Shown here: in pieces, positions 1 to 12,200 of the stretch
How the letters are laid out: each line of letters starts with the position of its first letter
How positions within the stretch are numbered: the stretch's first letter is position 1
Source of the DNA: Juglans regia
Lineage: Eukaryota > Streptophyta > Magnoliopsida > Fagales > Juglandaceae
Direction: 5' to 3'
Length of the DNA stretch: 64,000 bases
Assembly (NCBI RefSeq): GCF_001411555.2
Contig: NC_049911.1
Coordinates: 34,733,340-34,797,339 of the forward strand
Notes under the pieces: generated by a model
Databases searched by the model: none
What the model saw: only the letters and a program-made list of their open reading frames with translations
What the model was told of the DNA's origin: nothing
Program-made: the position numbers and the translations under genes

Positions 1-27
1 TAGATAATGTTGTGAGTCTAATTGCAG

Positions 28-1795
28 GTATGTGAGCTAAAAGAGACACTTTCGGTATTGGACAAAAACTATGCTGCACGACAAGAGAAGGATACGTGTA
101 TGATTATAATTAAAATTCTTTATAACCTTTTCATTTTGCGATTTTGCTAGTTAAATCCAAATGCCTTTTTTTAAATGCCTGTGTGACTGATGCTTCTGAA
201 AATATTCTTTATTTTTTTAAATGCCTATTAATTAAAAAACTTTGCAGAGGTATGGCTCAGGTTGAACTAACTCACTTACTTAATTTTCTTACCATACCAA
301 AGAATCTGTTACAGGAGCAAACTTATGATTATTATTACTGCTTGTGTGATAATTTGTACGTACAAGAAAAAGTGGGAAAGGAGGTGGGTGGTGGTTGAGG
401 GCTATACAAATAAATATAATGTCAGTTTTCCATTGAAGTTAGTGGCTTGGGTTGGTGTTGAAATTGCTCTTTGGATCGGGAATTATTAAGCCATGCAGAT
501 GATCTTGTTCTTGTGTTCTGTTTTGTGTGTGTATGAATGTGTGTGTGTGTTTTCCTTCTTGGAACTGAGTAAATGTGATTAGAAATTTTGGTTTGCATAT
601 CTAGTTAGGTACTTTTTTCTATGAATATAATTTCTTGATTACCTATCAAAAAAAAGAAATTTTGGTTTGCATATGTCAACTTGTGATGTGCATGCTATAT
701 CTTGGGATGAAGTCATAGTTTTCTCTTCATTAAATCCCCTTCTATTAGTGCAGTAGCTGATGCAGTTTCAATATTGGGGGAGTATGTGAAGGATGAGCCT
801 TGGTTGAATCTCCTGTGTAACCATCTAAAGTATTCCCTTATCTAATCTTTCCCATTCGAAAAATTGAAACTCCATTACCTCTTACTACGGTTAGAGTGGG
901 TTTCTTTTATATGCTTTAACCCAGCCTAGATTGCTGAATGTGTCTGCAGGTTAAATTCAGTTGAGGCAACTAGAGAAGCTCTAGAGGTTGAGAACCTATC
1001 ACCTGCTTCAGGAAGCCACCTAGTTTTTCAGAGCAACTTACTGGTAGGAACTGTCAGATATTATGCCACTTTGGTGTAGAAATTTGAAAGAACTTATTGG
1101 TTGTGCATTTTTAGTTGTATTAGTTAGAATCTCAAGTCATAATCTGCCAACTTTCTATGCTTGTTATGTCAATTGTGTAAAGCCTCTGCAACTTCGTTTT
1201 TAATTAGTTTTTGCAGGAAGGTGCCAGCAAACACAGCTGGTAATTTCTCTTGGTATTGTGCTAGAGACTTTGGATTGAACTATGTCTTCACTATGTTGTA
1301 GCTTTTAGGTAGCAAGAAAACTATCCCGTGTATAGTCCAGCCATTGGATCAAAAGCCAACAAATAAAAAAAGAGAAGTTTATGTGGGAAGGGTATTATTT
1401 ATGTACTTGCCTGTCTTTTGTTTTTAATCAAGTATTTTATCTATTTTAGCTTTTGACTACGGAATAAAATTTTCTGGGAGTGGTTTTTTTCAAGAATGGT
1501 GTTAAAAGCAAAATGGTTGAACACAAGAAATGAAAAATAGCATCGGATTGCGCAGTTTTTTTTTTTTGGAAGTGTCACACTGGATGCAGAAAAGATGCAG
1601 GGACTGCCTACAGTGATTTTGTGATATGATTTTTCAATTGTTCGGAATGGTCTTTTATAATGCCATTTTTATCAGGGAAAGGGGAGTGACCAAAAGAGCA
1701 CAAAAACTGGAAAGCCAGCTAAAAAGGCGAAAGTGGAGACAGAATCCAAGAACATCAAAGAAATGTTTTCCAGGGCGTCACGAAGGAGAAACTGA
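28..1795 (+). CDS. RNASEH2B: Probable RNase H2 subunit B, 3' exons only (partial)
   Basis: Non-catalytic subunit of the nuclear RNase H2 complex, which removes ribonucleotides and RNA-DNA hybrids from DNA. Five exons are seen: 28-95, 749-829, 950-1043, 1217-1239 and 1676-1795. The joined product runs from CELKETLSVLDKNYAARQEK through AVADAVSILGEYVKDEPW to a lysine-rich tail ending NIKEMFSRASRRRN. The order matches the C-terminal half of RNASEH2B: a helical region, a YxxxxxSEY-like helix, then a basic tail with a PIP-box-like hydrophobic motif (IKEMF). The first four exons join in phase. The last exon is clear by reading frame, but its junction with 1239 leaves two bases over, so the true acceptor may be 1687 or an exon boundary is misplaced. 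The 5' part lies outside the window. I assign the family from recalled similarity; no search was run. Confidence 0.62.
601..654 (+). mobile_element. 54-bp LINE-tail micro-insertion
   Basis: Insertion ending in a run of A after ACCTATC, flanked by a perfect 20-bp direct repeat (581-600 and 655-674). The end resembles the 3' end of the LINEs elsewhere in the window. It lies in an intron of the RNase H2B gene. Confidence 0.75.
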
Positions 1796-3783
1796 ATCTC
1801 TGAAACCTAACACGAAGGAGTAAATTCTTGTCACTATGATCAAACTGCCCTCGGAATACAATCATTGCCTGGCGCTGGCGCTGGCGCTGGCGCATTGGTT
1901 TTTCACTCCCATGCTTTGTAACAATATTTTTTTAAGGTAATTCCGTTACTTGCGAGACGTAGTTTTGGCATATGCGAAGTTATTTACCTTGTTAATTTAT
2001 CCTAAAGCACTGTGATGCCACACAAAATATAACTGTTTGGATTGGGATATATGGCGTCAGCCCGGTTACTTATAAAACTAAAGTGTTTTCAGCCCCACCG
2101 ACCTGACTTCATTTTCTACTTACATGGAAAATTGAAGGGAAAAAGAAAACTGTCTTCTCAGGATCTTTGTGTTCGATAGACTGATTCATCCCTTCGATTT
2201 TACTATAAACTGTACATTGCCCACGGATGGGCAATTGTCCTTGACTAGCAAACAAATCCATGTTTTTTGTTCATACAGATGTTGCAAGTTGACATGCTCT
2301 CAAGTCCAAGACACCTTTTATGCTTTTCTTCTTAATTTAATGTTTATATTCTGTAAATTTATAGTGCTTTCGACCTCCTGGGTTTGGAGAGGAGCACGTT
2401 GTTTGCTAGAGAAGAGTTCAGATAAGCAGTGAAAAACATTGGCTATGAAATAAAACTGAACATTTAAGGCATAAAATGTTAATTACTGGAAACTAGATAG
2501 CAAGCTTTTGTGCACAAAAGTGGATCGTTCATAGAACTGGGATGATAAAAGTACAGATCTTGTTGAACTTGAACGTCAACCATAGTTTAAAAAAAAAAAA
2601 AAAAGCTTTATAAATGGTCGAAGTATAGAGCTCTTCCTATAAAGTAGGAGAACCAAGCGACTAACCCTAATGGATGAAGATTTGGAAGTGTGGCCAATGA
2701 AATTTCAATGTTTGTTGTTCTTAAAATAATAACACTATCGGGCGAATAATCTATTTTGATTTAGAATAATACTAGTATGTCTTCTCATTTTGATTATTCA
2801 TGTATTTAATTTTTTTTTTTAAAAATTTGCTTACTGATGAAGGAAGTGACTATTAGTATATTGATTTTTTTTTTTTTTAAAAATGTTTAAAAAAGGTTTG
2901 AAAAAAAAAAGGAACAATTTGCACAACGGTACATCAAGTGGACAAATTGAGGGGTATAGTAACACTACCATTTTCTTTGTGAGAAATATTTTAGATATAA
3001 ATAGATTACACAAAAATAAACTCATAAATTGATGTGATTTGATATGGTACGTCCGATTATAAAATTATTTTTATTATAAAATAGATCTAACAGATTCTAT
3101 GAAATCAAGATTTATTTTAGTGTAATTTTTTTATTTTATTTATTTTTATGTACTTAGCACTCCTCTTTGTTTAATAATGAGTAATTCTAAGACAGGAAAG
3201 GAAGAGGTTCGAGAAAGCCCTCGAAGCGTTTTCGACCTCCGTTTTATGAGGGATTGAGCCTCGAGACGACGATGAATTGGACAGCATCTGAAATTTCAAC
3301 GTAAGATAGACTAGAAAGGTCAACAATTAGCCGCTAATGACGGTCTCTCATGCAACTGAGAGAGAGAGAGAGAGATTTTTGTGGATTGATTCGTTTGAAA
3401 AGATCAAATTAGCTAAAAGAACCCAACTGCTAATTTAGGAAGACTGAGAAAAACAGAACTCATGTCAAATTGAAAGTCTTCTTTGTCCCTCCTGTCGTGG
3501 AACTTGGAGGGAGACCAGGAGATCCAAAACTTACAGAGAACCTATCTTTTTTACTGGATCGTTTAGAGGCTCTCGAGAATTTCTGGTGACAGAAAAACAT
3601 ATAGAAGTTCCGAGGTGATGATCTCTTAGATTGTAGCGAAAAGAAAGGTCGTACAGCAAGAAGATCCAATCTTGACTTTTCTTATTGGGGTTTTTCCCTG
3701 ATCTCTTCCGTTTTGTGTTTTGTTTGAACAAAACATAGTAAAGTCAAACAAAACACAGTAAAGGGTTCTTAGAGAGAGAGAAG
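1796..3783. other. Intergenic region between RNase H2B and the USP-kinase
   Basis: The first ~650 bases are probably 3' UTR and polyadenylation region of the upstream gene; 1869-1892 carries four tandem CTGGCG units. From ~2590 there are A/T homopolymer runs, and 3358-3376 is a short GA repeat. The last ~300 bases before 3784 should hold the kinase promoter and 5' UTR. No convincing coding sequence was seen. Confidence 0.6.
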
Positions 3784-6700
3784 ATGTGGTTGGCTAAAAA
3801 TCAAGTAGAAAAAAGAGGAGGGAGCGGGTTGGTGGCAGTGGCAATAGACAGAGACAAAGGCAGCCAAAATGCTCTAAAATGGGCTGTTGACAATCTCCTC
3901 CAGAGAGGCCAGACCGTCATTCTCATCCATGTCAAGCTCAAATCGTCTACATTTTCCTCCGCAGCTTCTCTTTCTTCCTCGAGTGAGTATCATTCTTGGA
4001 AATGTTTTCTTTTTGGGTCATATCACGAGGAGTCTCATGATCTAATTAATGATTGAGCCAAAGGTGATGGGTTTTCATTTGTCACGAACCGTTTCGGTAT
4101 AACATGCACGTAGCTAGCTGGATTACGTTTCTCATGATCACACGATCGCAATGAGTTCATGATTTTCGTTTCGGGTGCAGGGCTAAGGGCTGGTATTGTT
4201 GATGAGAGTTCGCCGGCATGCTACCTCGACCTTGATAAAAAAACCAAAGAAATGCTCCTCCCTTTCCGTTGTTACTGCACGCGTAAAGATGTAGGTCATG
4301 ATCAGGCCAGATCCAACTGATTTTGCTTCTCTTCTGTTTGGTCGGCCACCTTAATTAAAAGGAAAAAAAAAAAACATTATATATATATATAGTACGTACG
4401 TACACATGTTCATACGTACATTATTAGCAGCGAAATTCTTACTTTTGATGATTATCTTTTTGACATCAGATACATTGCAGAGATATCATACTAGAAGACA
4501 CAGATGTAGCGAGAGCATTGATCGAATATACAAGTCATTCAGCTATTGAGAATTTTGTTGTTGGTTCCTCGTCGAAACCTGGCTTTCTTAAGTACGTACT
4601 CTCTCTCTTATCAAGTTACCCTGCTTGCTGCACCAAAATTTATGAAATTACTCATGATCCTCCGGTACATGATCAACGTCTTTCCTAGCTTTACACGAGT
4701 TCAAGTATCTCTAGAAATCATGCAGGCACGAGTTTCATTATTTCTCATTCTAATTTTAACAAGGTTACAAGAGTACTGGTAACGTCGTAAAAACACAAAA
4801 ACGAGATGCCCATAAATTATAGGTCAGGGGAGCATTATATATATATATATATATATGAAGATGTGAATGCATGCCTACCTAGCTAGCTATGTTATTCTGA
4901 AAATGATTTTACTTCAAAAATCTGTCTCCTCAGAAGATTCAAGGCAACAGATATTCCAGGCTATGTATCAAAAGGAGCACCAGATTTTTGTAACGTATAC
5001 GTGATATCCAGAGGAAAGATTCAGTCCATGCGATCTGCCTTGCGTGCTGCACCATCACGGACGACTTCGACAACCTCTCTACGTTTCCAACTTGCTAAAT
5101 ATCGAGGCAGCATCAAATCAGATACACCAGAGCCACAAGTCTTCCTCCCGGCTACTTCTTTTAATATCTACGGTACTTTAATTAAACTCTCTTATTTTCA
5201 AGCATATATAATAATTAATATTAATGCTCTTTTTGGCTTTATTATTTTTTTTTTCTCTGTGCCACTTCTCATAATTGATCATCCCCTGGCCTCCTGTATC
5301 AGGAAAGCCACCATTAATTGAGCCAGCGCGTAGATTTCAAGCTGATGAGGCAGACATAATCAGGTATATATATATATATGGGCACTTGTATATATACATG
5401 ATGTGATTCCCCTGCATATACATCATGTGATTTGGGATCACATGCAGCCAATAATTCAAAAGCTCTAATCTAAGTCTCATTGGAATATTTGTAAGCAGGT
5501 CACCATTGCCTGGGAGATCAGGCATAAGTGGGAAATCATATGGGGAAATCCATTTGTCTGATACTGATATATCCTTTGTTAGCTCTGAGAGGCCCAGCAT
5601 CGACCGTATGTTTCCTTCATTGTATGACCGCCTGGAGAGAGACCTCATCACCCCCTCACGGATGTCATGTGTCTCGGAAACAGATGACATCAACCAGAGA
5701 TATGATTCATCTGAGCAGTTCGACCGGAGGTCACTAGATGTCATTTCTCCACTGGATTTGTCACCAATCTCGCCGGATAGTGATAGGCTATCAAACGCAT
5801 CTCAGTCAGTGGTAAGAACCATGCGAGTACTCGGCTCATTAATTAATTTGGACTTTAATTAGATAGCAGCTCCCACATGATTATGTGGCATGGACATGAT
5901 GCATGTATATATTCTCAAACCTGATACGTGTGATAAATTTGAAGAAATTGGAAGATGTTATGTTCAATTTGTTTAAGCACAATTTAAAATTTTGAAAAGC
6001 TAGCTTCCTATATATATAGATCAGATTTTTTATTAATTGTAGTTGGGATTTCAGAAACATCTCTATCATGAATATTGTAACTCATGTACAGTTACATGAA
6101 ACTTGAAGAAAGGGTGCAAGATGAATAACCTTGTATGGAAAAAAATAATACAGGAAGAAGTGGAGGTTGAAATGAGGAGGCTGAAGTTAGAACTCAAGCA
6201 AACAATGGAAATGTACAGTACTGCCTGCAAAGAAGCACTCACAGCAAAACAAATGGTAGGTGAAATTAAACCTACTTTATGCCTTGTAATTTCTATAAAC
6301 TCCAAGCAGGCACTGATACAATTTACATAACAGGCAGTAGAGTTGCAGCGTTGGAAATTAGAGGAAGAACGAAGATTGGAAGATGCACGATTGGCTGAGG
6401 AAGCTGCATTAGCGATTGCAGCAAAGGAGAAGGCCAAGTCCAGGGCTGCCATTGAGGCTGCTGAGGCAGCCAAGAGGATAGCAGAACTAGAAGCGAAAAA
6501 AAGAATCCATGCGGAGATGAAAGTGTTGCAAGAAACAGAAGAGAAGAAAAAGGCATTTGATGCTTTAGCACAATCAGATGATCGGTGTAGGAGGTACACA
6601 ATTGAAGATATTGAAATTGCCACAGATTTCTTTGCAATATCCCGCAAGATTGGGGAAGGGGGTTATGGACCTGTATACAAGTGTTATTTGGACCATACAC

Positions 6701-8035
6701 CTGCTGCAATTAAGGTTCTTCGCCCAGATGCAGCTCAAGGAAGGTCACAGTTTCAAAAAGAGGTATACTGAAAATAGAAGTACTTGTCTACACAAGCATC
6801 AAATCAAAAAATTATGCTTGAAAGTTCAGTTAAGTATTTAGAAATAGTTTCGTTATGACTCACTAACAACCATTCTCAGGTTGAGGTATTGAGTTGCATA
6901 CGACATCCGAACATGGTTCTCCTACTAGGAGCCTGCCCCGAGTATGGTTGTTTGGTGTATGAGTTCATGGCTAATGGGAGTCTGGAGGACCGCCTCTTCT
7001 GCCGGGGTAACACTCCACCTCTTTCTTGGCAGCTTAGATTTAGAATTGCCGCCGAAGTAGGTACTGGCTTGTTGTTCCTTCACCAGACCAAACCAGAGCC
7101 ACTAGTGCACCGTGACCTGAAACCAGCCAACATCTTACTTGATCGCAACTATGTTAGCAAGATTAGTGATGTCGGCTTGGCCAGGTTAGTACCCCCATCT
7201 GTGGTCGATAACGTGACACAATATCGGATGACATCCACAGCAGGCACATTCTGCTATATAGATCCAGAATATCAGCAAACAGGCATGCTTGGAGTGAAGT
7301 CTGATATATATTCCCTTGGAATCATGTTTCTACAAATGATAACAGCCAGGCCGCCGATGGGCTTGACTCACCTTGTTGAAAGGGCTATTGAAAAAGGGAC
7401 TTTTACTCAGATGTTGGATCCAGCCGTGCCTGATTGGCCAATTGAAGAGGCTTTGTGTTTCGCCAAGCTGGCACTAAAGTGTGCAGAGTTGAGGCGAAAG
7501 GATAGACCAGATCTTGGCAAGGAAGTCTTGCCAGAACTTAACAGATTGAGAGAACTTGCTGAGGAAACCATGTACCACACTTCGATAAATGGCAGTCCAG
7601 CCTCCTCACCAGGCCACAGCCAAGTTTCCCTGCAGCTAGTAAGTTTGTGTTAGCTTGACAATATAATCTAATGGTTAAATTCATCCATTTTTTGGACAAT
7701 TACTAACTTGATGAGGATTCAGATCGATGGTCCTAAATTCAACTTTTGACTCCATGATTTACTCTATTTTAGTTAAATATTTCACGGTTAATTTCTTTTT
7801 CATAAACCACAAAACTATTCCAATTAATATTTCACGGTCATTCCTGTAACGGTTCATTTAGAATTCACATAATGCTTGTTTGACTTCTACCTCACGATGA
7901 AAAGCCTAATCAGAAATGTATTGATTTGACTCTTTGCAGGAGGGGGATCTTCCACCTGCACTTTCTGGAGAGAGTTCCATCATCTCCCTTACGAGTAAAG
8001 ATCAAGTTCTGAGGAAAAAAATTGGTTTAAAATGA
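3784..8035 (+). CDS. USP-domain serine/threonine protein kinase without U-box (RLCK-IX type), 809 aa
   Basis: Cytoplasmic receptor-like kinase with an N-terminal universal stress protein domain. Ten exons: 3784-3982, 4181-4290, 4470-4591, 4934-5172, 5303-5363, 5499-5811, 6154-6255, 6334-6762, 6880-7638 and 7940-8035; all phases agree. Residues ~14-165 are the USP fold (VAVAIDRDKGSQNALKWAVD; later SHSAIENFVVGSSS, the nucleotide-loop region). Residues ~165-345 are a Ser-rich linker. Residues ~350-465 are a charged Ala/Glu/Lys coiled coil. The kinase starts near 482: glycine loop GEGGYGPVY (~489), AIK lysine ~509, HRDLKPAN ~602, then DVG in place of DFG (~622) and DPEYQ. After the kinase only ~60 residues follow, so the U-box of related PUB kinases is absent. 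Substrate unknown; members are usually described in stress and pollen signalling. Confidence 0.93.
4834..4857. repeat. AT microsatellite in kinase intron
   Basis: About eleven TA units in the intron before exon 4 of the USP-kinase; another short AT run is at 4378-4391. Confidence 0.9.
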
Positions 8036-9272
8036 TCGTGCCAACTGTTGGAGGTAAAAGCTGATTGATGTTCATAGCATCTCTGATTCTCAAAGCCGTG
8101 TTTGCAAACTTTGATATCATGTACAGCGAATCAAGATGAAGTTCCAAGTTTCTTAATCAACGTGTACATATATACACATTCCTTCTAGTTCTAGAGAAAG
8201 ATTAAAAAGAAAACACACACACAAGCACCCACATACTGTAAAGCCTGGTGCTTCACAAGACATGAATGTGGTTGTCTTGTAATGATTTACGTCTGTGTCA
8301 TCAGACGGCCGGTAGTCAATGAGGCTGTTCATGAAATCTACTTTTTTGTTTCCTTTCTTGAAAAAAGCAACACGTTGGTATACGAAATTCCGGAGCAAAA
8401 ATACTCTAAAATACTATTTAAGGTAGAGTTCGTAACGAAGAACAATAACTTCTCAATCTTTCGCATTATATTATTATATTTTTATACTGAGACACCAAGA
8501 ACCAATATGTTATCGGAAAAACGACTGAGAGTTGGAGAGGCAGAACCTGGTGTTGACAGTGTTCCCTTTGTCCCTCAGAATCTTCAATGCTTTACAAGGT
8601 CTGTCCTGAACAGATCCATTATCTAGTACACAGTTTTGTCGCCAACTTCAAGTGTCAAGGAAAGTATAACGGACTGGCTCATTGTAACAAATGGAGACCG
8701 CCTTAAGCGATATGGGTAGAATCTAGCTAATTAATATACAATTAGTTTCATAACTCCATTTATTACGAAGAGATTACTTGGTCATACTTGAAAGTCTTAT
8801 TTCAAGAAGACAGCTATTTCCTGCAAATTATGCCGCAATCGAGTAATGAAGCTCAATTCACTTTCCTTTCCTACAAATAATCCAGAATATTATCTTTCAA
8901 TTAAAAAAAATTCAATGAACTTAATCTTTGCGCCCCAAATTCGATTAAAAAAAGTTACCGCTAAAGACAATACAAATATCTAACCATGATCTTAACTTAA
9001 ACACATCAAAAGCACCATAAATCAGTGTACTATGAATTTTTTTTTTTTGGGGGGAGTGGTTCCAAAATCCGACCCCTTACAAAGCGAAGCAAACCTAATC
9101 TGACGCAATACTGCATAAGAGACCAAAATTTTTAAGTAATTGAAGACTAACTTGCATCTCAACCGTAAAGCTTAAAGTTAATAAAGAGACATACTGACCA
9201 GGACAAAAGAGGAAAATTATTTGCTATTAACCCTACCCAGACAAGGGGGCAGAATTCCCATGGAAACACCCG
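8036..9272. other. Convergent intergenic region, kinase and UBP1 3' ends
   Basis: The kinase (+) and the UBP1-type gene (-) end towards each other. The interval holds their 3' UTRs and AT-rich sequence, with a T/G run at 9039-9055. The reading frames across 8153-8626 have no family resemblance and look like chance. Confidence 0.6.
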
Positions 9273-12200
9273 CTACCGATAATACATGAGCTGTTGGGCC
9301 GATGAATTATTAGGATATCCATCATACATGGCTTGCGATCCCCCAGAGCTCAACCCCATGGAAGCAGCAGCCTGACTCAAGGCAAGTTGCCGCTGATAAG
9401 CCAACAACTCAGCTGGTGAATAGCCTTGGTTCATGCTTGCAGTCGGAAGGATCTGATATGGTTGACTTGGAGGAGGTAATGGATTTGAAGCAGTCCCAGG
9501 AGGAGTTGGCTTGCTACCCCAAGAGCACTGCATTCACGCATGCCAAAAAGATGAGACATTTTCTTCAACGGGTAAAAATGCTGCTTAAAATTTACATGAA
9601 AATCATTTAACATGGAACACAGTACTGCTTGTTCTTCTGATGATGGCACCATGCCAAGGACCTCCTAGGTCCTACATTCAAACTGATCACTTAAATAGCA
9701 AATCCGCAACCCATAAAGAGTTAAATGCCTAGAGGCCCTAGACTAATGCAAAATAGCTGGAGACCTGAAGTGAACTGGAAAAACGGACATGCAGAAATTT
9801 TTTGTATAAAAAATATATATATATCCAGTTCCCGTTTTATCTTTATTTTTTTTCCTTTCCCTTTTTTGCATAACTCAGGTCCTCAAAAATACAACCATCA
9901 GCAAATCAGCAGGTTCTAAATATACCATTTCCGGCAACAATATATATATATATATATATATTCACATTTTGGCCTTTTAGTTGACCAGCCAAACAAAAGT
10001 CTTTCGTGTCTCTCAAGATCAGTAGTGTATAGCATTCATTCAAGGGCATGGAAATCAGACACAGGTGGGGTTCATAACATGCATGACCCAAACAAGGTTC
10101 TCTGTGCATATGTGGAAGGGTGGGTGGGTTGTAATGTGTGTCTTCATGTACATGCATGTAGGAAACTCGTTTGATATTGTCTAGCGTCATGCATCCATGG
10201 CCCTGCCAAGGGCTTGTTAGCCCATTCCATCTTAGGACAATAAGGATATGCCTTGGAAGTATCCAAGCCACGATATTATTGTTATATTAAGATCAAATAA
10301 AGCTGACTGTCAAATTAAAACGACCTCCTCATAAAGTTTTCTTACCTTCAGGGGCTTCCCACGAATAATCCTCCCATTAGCCATCTGAATGGCTGAGGCT
10401 GCTTCCTCATGAGTGTTGTATCTGACAAACCCAAATCCTTTATCCCTCTGGACACGCACTTCCTCTATAACCCCAGCACCAAGACCATGAAACTGACAAT
10501 GGAGTTCAGCTTGAGTTACCTAAGCACATGATGAAATTGTCAGAGACAAAGTAAATTTCTCGCACTTGACTATGAAGATTATGCCATGGATCCACATTTA
10601 CAAGATAAAATTAAATAGTGGAAAAACAATCTGTGAAACTGAACAAAAAGATAAATGGAAGTATGATGAACAAATACACATCAAGATGAAAAAGAAAGAT
10701 AATCAAATATGTACTTGTTACAAGGAATTGGAATGTCAAGAAGTATGGGATCTCATGGTCAAGAGAGCACATGAACTATAACCATTTAAAGAAGGCCAAG
10801 ATCTAGCTTTGTTCGGAAGACTGATAGGTACAATATTCATTATGAAAGCGCTTTTGCATATGTATACTTCCCGTCTACTTGGGTTTTGCCTATTTACTTG
10901 ATCAATAAAACTTTATTTTACCTATAAAAAAAAAAATATTCGCTACGACAGCGCTTTCGCATGGCTCCACTACCAATGGGGTAGGCTTGGAGCAAACTGC
11001 AACATTGGCCATGTGGGAATCGAGAAAAGAGATGTAAGAACCCAACATGGATTCAGAGCAGGTATATAATTAGTTTTCCGTGCCTCGATGACATACTTCA
11101 GTGATTCCATGCATTGTTTAGTAAATTATTAAATTTCAACATGTATAGACATCTGAGGGCTCCAGTGGAAGATGACACTCTTCTGGGACATTTCAGTCTC
11201 TCATATTTGTAGAATTCTTTTTCTCTTGTCTGTATTTCTTTCTTAGGATACTAAAAGATTAAATTGCAACATCAGTTACAAGTTGTCAATTTAAAGTTAT
11301 TAACTTGGGCTATGCCTATTTCTATTAACAAAATTTGTTTACTGATAAAAAAAAAGTTATTAACAAAGGATTTATTGATTCTTAGAGACAGAGCTTCGGT
11401 GTTTTTTCACAAGAGCTCCAGTGTTATACGCCTAGTGTGATCATTTTGAACCACAGTTCGCTGGGTGCCTTCCTAATTTTTCTTTTCCCTTGAACTTCCT
11501 TGTGTTAACTATTTCTTTTCACCTTGGGCTTGAAGTTTGAATGCAAACACAGAAGTATGAATCAATTATTTGCCAAGAAAACCAAGAAAGAAATGGAGCA
11601 GGCAAAGCAGTTACAGGGATGTCAAATTCTTGGTGGAGCAGAGATGGTGAAACACAGTTCCCCCAGATGTTACTCATAAAAAAATAAAAATAAAAGTTTG
11701 CCAGGATGCAGGTAGGGTTGAGCAGAAGGGGATATGAAAGGACAATTCTGTGCATTTCTTAATTACCTCGTGAGAGAGGTTGCCAACATAGACAGTGGTG
11801 TATGCCAGATTGTTTTCAGGGGCCTCTTCATTGATATTCTCCAGACCTCCATCTACAAAATAAGGAAAACAGAATAACTGTCAACATCCAGAATATCCAA
11901 GCAATTTATAGCATTCCAAATCTTTTAAGTAGTTCACATACTTTGGAGACGCAGGAAATATGTCGAGTTTAAACAGGTCACAAAACAAATTATCATAGCT
12001 CTTCTGACAAGCTGACATTAGTGTTTACACTCCTGAAGTGATCACGAGGATATTGAGCAGAGAAATATGATAAGCCATATTAAGGAGATGTGAAGAAGGA
12101 AACGTCTTTCTCCACTCAGCCCAATTTTACCCTTGATTGCATGCCAATGCCAATGGTCGGGCCAAGTAACTCCTCCCCATAAGAAGTGGGGCGGAGCTTC

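Noticed and set aside
1869..1892. CTGGCG tandem units as a coding repeat
   Set aside because: They lie after the RNase H2B stop codon, in probable 3' UTR.
3358..3376. GA repeat before the kinase as a GAGA promoter element
   Set aside because: Possible, but it is 400 bases from the ATG and such runs recur across the window, so no function can be claimed.
5337..5744. Minus-strand 135-codon frame opposite the USP-kinase linker
   Set aside because: It is the antisense shadow of a confirmed exon.
10566..10781. Lys-rich 71-codon frame in a UBP1 intron
   Set aside because: Antisense within an intron, A-rich composition, no domain.
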